Part shown: positions 24,369 to 27,714 of the stretch, piece by piece
How the letters are laid out: each line of letters starts with the position of its first letter
Position numbering within the stretch: position 1 is the stretch's first letter
Assembly (NCBI GenBank): GCA_049334165.1
Contig: JBEGHD010000022.1
Source of the DNA: JBEGHD01 sp049334165
GTDB taxonomy: Bacteria; Bacteroidota; Bacteroidia; Flavobacteriales_D; Sanyastnellaceae
Strand: one strand, 5' to 3'
Length of the DNA: 27,714 nt
The notes under the pieces: model-generated
Told to the model about the DNA's origin: nothing
Database searches by the model: none
What the model saw: the letters and a program-made list of their open reading frames with translations, nothing else
Made by a program: the position numbers and the translations under genes

Positions 24369-25307
24369 TTATCTAACAACCATTTTCGAGTGAATCGCAC
24401 GGTTGTCTCCGAGTAGTCCTTTCATTACGTATACACCTTTTGGCAAATCCGCAGTGATTCGAAGAGCGTTTTCTGGGTTTGCAACTTCTTCAGAGTAAAC
24501 TTTTTTGCCGCTAAGGTCAAAAATCTCAACTCTGACAATTGGCGCTGATGAGCTCACTACAAACCAACCCTGAGATGGATTTGGATAGAGCGACATTTCT
24601 GCAACTGTGTTCTCGCCAACGTTGTCAGGGTCACACACAGAAACGTGAGCACCGAGGTTTACGAAAGTATTTGCAGGCACTGTGTCCCACTGTAGCTCAG
24701 TGTTAAAAACCTCTGGATTAGTAGTAACACCCGCTTCTACGGATGCTTTTCTAATCATAGTGTGATCTTCTGTCCACGGGGTTCCACCATTGATTGAAGA
24801 CACGTAAGAAGGAGGGATGTTGTTCCATCCTCCACCGAAATCATCTGCAGGATCCTGACCTACTTTTCCGAAAAGATCGATAACAGAATTGTTAGAGAGC
24901 TTTCTCAAAACCAGAGCGTCATTTCCGTTGAAATACAAGGTGTTGTTTTCAGCATACACCGGGCAAACGAATTCGTCAGCCTGATCCTGAAGTCCTTCCC
25001 ACACTGGTGTTTCCGTACCGGTACCATCAGGATCTCTCTTGTCGATTACATATACATAAACATCGTGAGGCTCAACTGTACCGGAAAGTACCAGCTTTTG
25101 GTTGGCATCGGCATTATTAGATCCATTCGAGAATCTTTCGAGTTGATAACCTGACAGGTCGATGGCAGCATCGGTAGGATTGTAAATTTCAATTGCCTTG
25201 TTGTTGAATGTTCCCTCTACATATTCCGAGATAAAAATCTCGTCACACTGAGCTTGAACACTGATAGTTGCGGTAAGAAGAGCCGCAAAGAGTAAAACTT
25301 TTTTCAT
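24369..25307 (-). CDS. Secreted lamin-tail domain protein with T9SS type A sorting domain
   Basis: A 312-residue protein with signal peptide 1-19 (cleavage after VQAQ or nearby). A lamin-tail domain follows at about 21-140 (EIFISEYVEGTFNNKAIEIYNPTDAAIDLSGYQL; later NDALVLRK). A short linker comes next, then a type A T9SS sorting domain from about 236 (LYPNPSQGWFVV, IFDLSGKKVY, GVYVMKGL, KMVVR). Bacterial lamin-tail domains often sit in extracellular nucleases and phosphatases; here the domain stands alone, so it may act as a binding or docking module. Its own promoter and terminator make it a separate transcript just upstream of the TonB receptor operon. Confidence 0.85.
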   Translation of the reverse strand: MKKVLLFAALLTATISVQAQCDEIFISEYVEGTFNNKAIEIYNPTDAAIDLSGYQLERFSNGSNNADANQKLVLSGTVEPHDVYVYVIDKRDPDGTGTETPVWEGLQDQADEFVCPVYAENNTLYFNGNDALVLRKLSNNSVIDLFGKVGQDPADDFGGGWNNIPPSYVSSINGGTPWTEDHTMIRKASVEAGVTTNPEVFNTELQWDTVPANTFVNLGAHVSVCDPDNVGENTVAEMSLYPNPSQGWFVVSSSAPIVRVEIFDLSGKKVYSEEVANPENALRITADLPKGVYVMKGLLGDNRAIHSKMVVR

Positions 25308-25332
25308 GTCTTTTTCTTTGTGATTTGCGCTG

Positions 25333-25362
25333 CAAAATTAGCAATAAACCAGCTATCAACAA
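25333..25362 (-). promoter_or_regulatory. Bacteroidota-type promoter of the lamin-tail gene
   Basis: On the minus strand TTG (25362-25360), 19 nt, then TAATTTTG (25340-25333), an exact TAnnTTTG. It is 25 bases upstream of the ATG at 25307. Confidence 0.6.
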
Positions 25363-25501
25363 CTCGAGTTTGAAAACCTCTAAACCCCTTAACAATTAAT
25401 TAAAAAGCACGGTTGAAAAGCTATGGCCACAAAATTCTTGAAGAATAGCTCGATTGAGCTTCAGCATCACAAGATTTCGGGAATTTTGATTCGACCTTGT
25501 A

Positions 25502-25533
25502 TTGAACCTTTAGCGAAGAGAATGGTAATTTAG
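25502..25533 (+). promoter_or_regulatory. Possible promoter of the M43 metalloprotease gene
   Basis: TTG (25502-25504), 21 nt, then TAATTTAG (25526-25533), which departs from TAnnTTTG at the seventh position (A for T). It lies 32 bases before the ATG. Weak, because the region is AT-rich. Confidence 0.3.
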
Positions 25534-25565
25534 CCAACTAACCTTTCATTAAAGTTTATTAAAGT

Positions 25566-27650
25566 ATGATTAGATTTCTGACCTCACAACTAACTCTTTT
25601 AGGTCTACTTTTAGTTTTTACCTCAACAGCTCAAGAGGTGCCCCTCTGCAATCAGCATGTAATTGAAAAACAGTATTTTGAAGAGCATCCCGAACTGAGA
25701 AGTCACATGCAAGAGGCGCGCGCCCAGCTCGAAGCAGAAACCCTATCCAGAGGTGCTGGAGGAGATGAAGTTTTGATTATTCCGGTCGTATTTCATGTTA
25801 TTCATAATAATGGTCCGGAAAACATCACTGATGATCAAATTTACGATGCAGTTGAAATTCTCAACAGAGATTTCAGAAAACTCAATCCGGATACAATTCA
25901 GTTAAATTCAAACTTTGCTGACCTCGCTTCAGATATTCGTATTGAGTTCAGGTTAGCGCAACTAGACCCGGATGGCAATTGCACCAAAGGAATAACACGA
26001 ACGGTTAGTCAACTAACTTATGATGGGAATGGTGCTATGAGAGACCTCATTCATTGGCCGCGAGATAGCTACATGAATGTTTGGGTTTGTAACGATGCTG
26101 CCGGTGCAGCTGGATACACTTTTTTGCCTTCTTCAGTAGACAATTTCTTTTCGCAGGGCGATGATGGAATAGTGATGAGACACGATTATACCGGGTCGAT
26201 AGGAACGAGCAACGTCAATCGTTCCCGGGCTCTCACTCATGAGGTTGGTCACTGGCTAAATCTCAGCCACACCTGGGGTGCAGGAAACAGCCCTGAAGAT
26301 GCTTCCAATTGCCAGCAAGATGATGGAGTAAGCGATACTCCAAACACTCTCGGATGGACGAGCTGCACATTGAATGGTGAGTCATGCGGAAGTTTGGACA
26401 ACGTAGAAAACTACATGGAGTACTCTTACTGTAGCAAGATGTTCACAGCAGGTCAAATGGAAAGAATGAGAGCCGCTGCTTTTTCGAGTATTGCTGAACG
26501 GAATGAACTCCACACTGACGAAAACCTTATGGACACAGGCGTATTCGGAGATGAGTTAATTTTGTGTGCAGCTGAGTTCTCAGCGACTGATCGCGTAATT
26601 TGCCCTGGAGATGAGATTCAATTTTTTGACGAGTCCTACAACGATGTTGATTCATGGACGTGGGACTTTGGCGATGGTACTGTATTAGAGGGAACCAACG
26701 AAGAAGATCTTGAAGCACCCATTCATATTTATCCAGAGCCAGGCAACTACACCGTGACTCTCACGGTTGAAAAAAGTGGTAATACAGAAACTATTACTAA
26801 ATCTGAGTTTGTTACGGTGATGGAGTCTGGAGGACAGCCAGTGCCCCTTGTTGAAGGATTTGAAGATGCCTTTCCTGCCGATAATTGGTTTGTAATTGAA
26901 GACGAGGCAGACACTGAAGTGCAGTGGGAAACAACTCAAAATGCAGCTTATTCAGGTGAAACAAGTGTCTACCTTCCTAACAGACTTTCGGATGGTGGCC
27001 TGATAAATGAATTGATTTCTTCAACAATTGATGCCAGCGACACCAATGGAATTACCATTAGTTTTCGATATGCACATGCGAACAAATCGAGTGATGGAAG
27101 CACAGACGAGTTTAGGCTACAGGTTTCAGGAGATTGTGGAAATACCTGGCAAACAGAAATTCTTTATTTCGGGAACACTGTTCTCCCAACTGCTGATCCA
27201 TCATTTTTTGCATTCGTTCCCAACAGCGAAGATGATTGGCGACAGGTCACAGCTGAGATCAATGATTCTGCAGTGCTAACCGAAAACTTCATGATGAGGT
27301 TTAGGTTTAAAGGCGGTGGAGGTAACAACATCTACATTGATGACATCAATATCAATAGTCAGTTTGTAAGTGTTGAAGAACTTGATAAGAACACGTTCAA
27401 CTGGAGTCTTTTCCCAAATCCTGCCGGTGAGCGGGCTACAGCGAGAGTTGCTGTTGAACGAACCGGAGAATTTGAAATGTATCTCACAGATCTCTCAGGG
27501 AGAAGAGTGAAAACAGTGGAGAATGCTACGTTGAGTGCAGGTACACACGATGTTGAGATTGCAACTGCTTCGCTCGAGGCAGGAGTATACTTTGTTGTAG
27601 TGGAAAGCAATAACTTCAGGAACACAAAAAGATTGGTGGTACGCCACTAG
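25566..27650 (+). CDS. Secreted M43-family zinc metalloprotease with PKD and T9SS type A sorting domains
   Basis: A 694-residue protein with signal peptide about 1-22. Residues about 70-310 are a pappalysin-like (M43) metalloprotease, with HExxHxxxxxH at 225-235 (HEVGHWLNLSH) and a Met-turn at NYMEYSYC (Met284), so the zinc site is intact. Residues about 335-418 form a PKD domain (WDFGDGT). About 425-600 is a MAM- or jelly-roll-like region. About 610-694 is a type A T9SS sorting domain (WSLFPNPAGERA ... KRLVVRH). It should be secreted through T9SS and cleave extracellular proteins; the substrate is unknown. It is divergent from the lamin-tail gene, with 258 bp between. Confidence 0.9.
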   Translation: MIRFLTSQLTLLGLLLVFTSTAQEVPLCNQHVIEKQYFEEHPELRSHMQEARAQLEAETLSRGAGGDEVLIIPVVFHVIHNNGPENITDDQIYDAVEILNRDFRKLNPDTIQLNSNFADLASDIRIEFRLAQLDPDGNCTKGITRTVSQLTYDGNGAMRDLIHWPRDSYMNVWVCNDAAGAAGYTFLPSSVDNFFSQGDDGIVMRHDYTGSIGTSNVNRSRALTHEVGHWLNLSHTWGAGNSPEDASNCQQDDGVSDTPNTLGWTSCTLNGESCGSLDNVENYMEYSYCSKMFTAGQMERMRAAAFSSIAERNELHTDENLMDTGVFGDELILCAAEFSATDRVICPGDEIQFFDESYNDVDSWTWDFGDGTVLEGTNEEDLEAPIHIYPEPGNYTVTLTVEKSGNTETITKSEFVTVMESGGQPVPLVEGFEDAFPADNWFVIEDEADTEVQWETTQNAAYSGETSVYLPNRLSDGGLINELISSTIDASDTNGITISFRYAHANKSSDGSTDEFRLQVSGDCGNTWQTEILYFGNTVLPTADPSFFAFVPNSEDDWRQVTAEINDSAVLTENFMMRFRFKGGGGNNIYIDDININSQFVSVEELDKNTFNWSLFPNPAGERATARVAVERTGEFEMYLTDLSGRRVKTVENATLSAGTHDVEIATASLEAGVYFVVVESNNFRNTKRLVVRH

Positions 27651-27661
27651 CACCGTGCTTT

Positions 27662-27678
27662 TCTTCCTATTCGGAAGA
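27662..27678. repeat. Short hairpin after the metalloprotease gene
   Basis: TCTTCC (27662-27667) and GGAAGA (27673-27678) with a 5-nt loop, 12 bp after the stop. There is no T run, so a terminator role is doubtful. Confidence 0.3.
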
Positions 27679-27714
27679 TACTTAAAGTGAAAAACTAGAG
27701 GTTGATTGAGGGCG

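Overview
The window looks like a chromosomal piece of a Bacteroidota bacterium, probably from the Flavobacteriales or a close relative. The evidence is several type IX secretion (T9SS) cargo proteins with type A or type B C-terminal sorting domains, a PorP/SprF-family protein, a PorE-like OmpA protein, the gliding lipoprotein GldH, a TonB-dependent receptor with a carboxypeptidase-regulatory-like N-terminus, and promoter-like boxes of the Bacteroidota form TAnnTTTG. The sequence cannot fix the genus. No rRNA, tRNA, CRISPR array, insertion sequence or phage gene was seen.

Layout. (1) 1-8222, plus strand: a very large, 5'-truncated HYR-repeat adhesin with a type B sorting domain, then a PorP/SprF outer-membrane protein and a TPR/beta-propeller/OmpA protein. 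The order resembles sprB-sprF modules, with a peptidoglycan-binding partner added; a terminator follows at 8256-8292. (2) 8296-10014, minus strand: a lone asparagine-synthetase-like protein without the glutaminase Cys. (3) 10177-12818, plus strand: a tightly coupled VWA protein and MoxR/ChlI-like AAA+ ATPase. (4) 12805-13303, minus strand: a DUF3592-like membrane protein, preceded by a compact promoter / three-hairpin / intrinsic-terminator unit that is either a small RNA or an attenuating leader. (5) 13401-17228, plus strand: recO, holB, a PSP1/RicT-like gene and gldH. (6) 17232-19000, minus strand: cbpM and cbpA (co-chaperone and its modulator) and a small His-containing lipoprotein. (7) 19174-25307, minus strand: a secreted lamin-tail protein, a TonB-dependent receptor and a secreted two-HKD phospholipase D-superfamily protein. 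(8) 25566-27650, plus strand: a secreted M43-type metalloprotease with a PKD domain and a type A sorting domain.

How the genes work together. Five of the genes encode T9SS machinery-like proteins, gliding-motility proteins or factors that anchor cargo, and four encode T9SS cargo, so much of the window serves the cell surface and exterior. The strongest candidates for something undescribed are the structured RNA unit at 13161-13303 and the lamin-tail / TonB receptor / PLD cluster at 19174-25307, which could process an extracellular phosphodiester substrate. Both functional readings are inferences. The recO-holB-ricT-gldH stretch is housekeeping.
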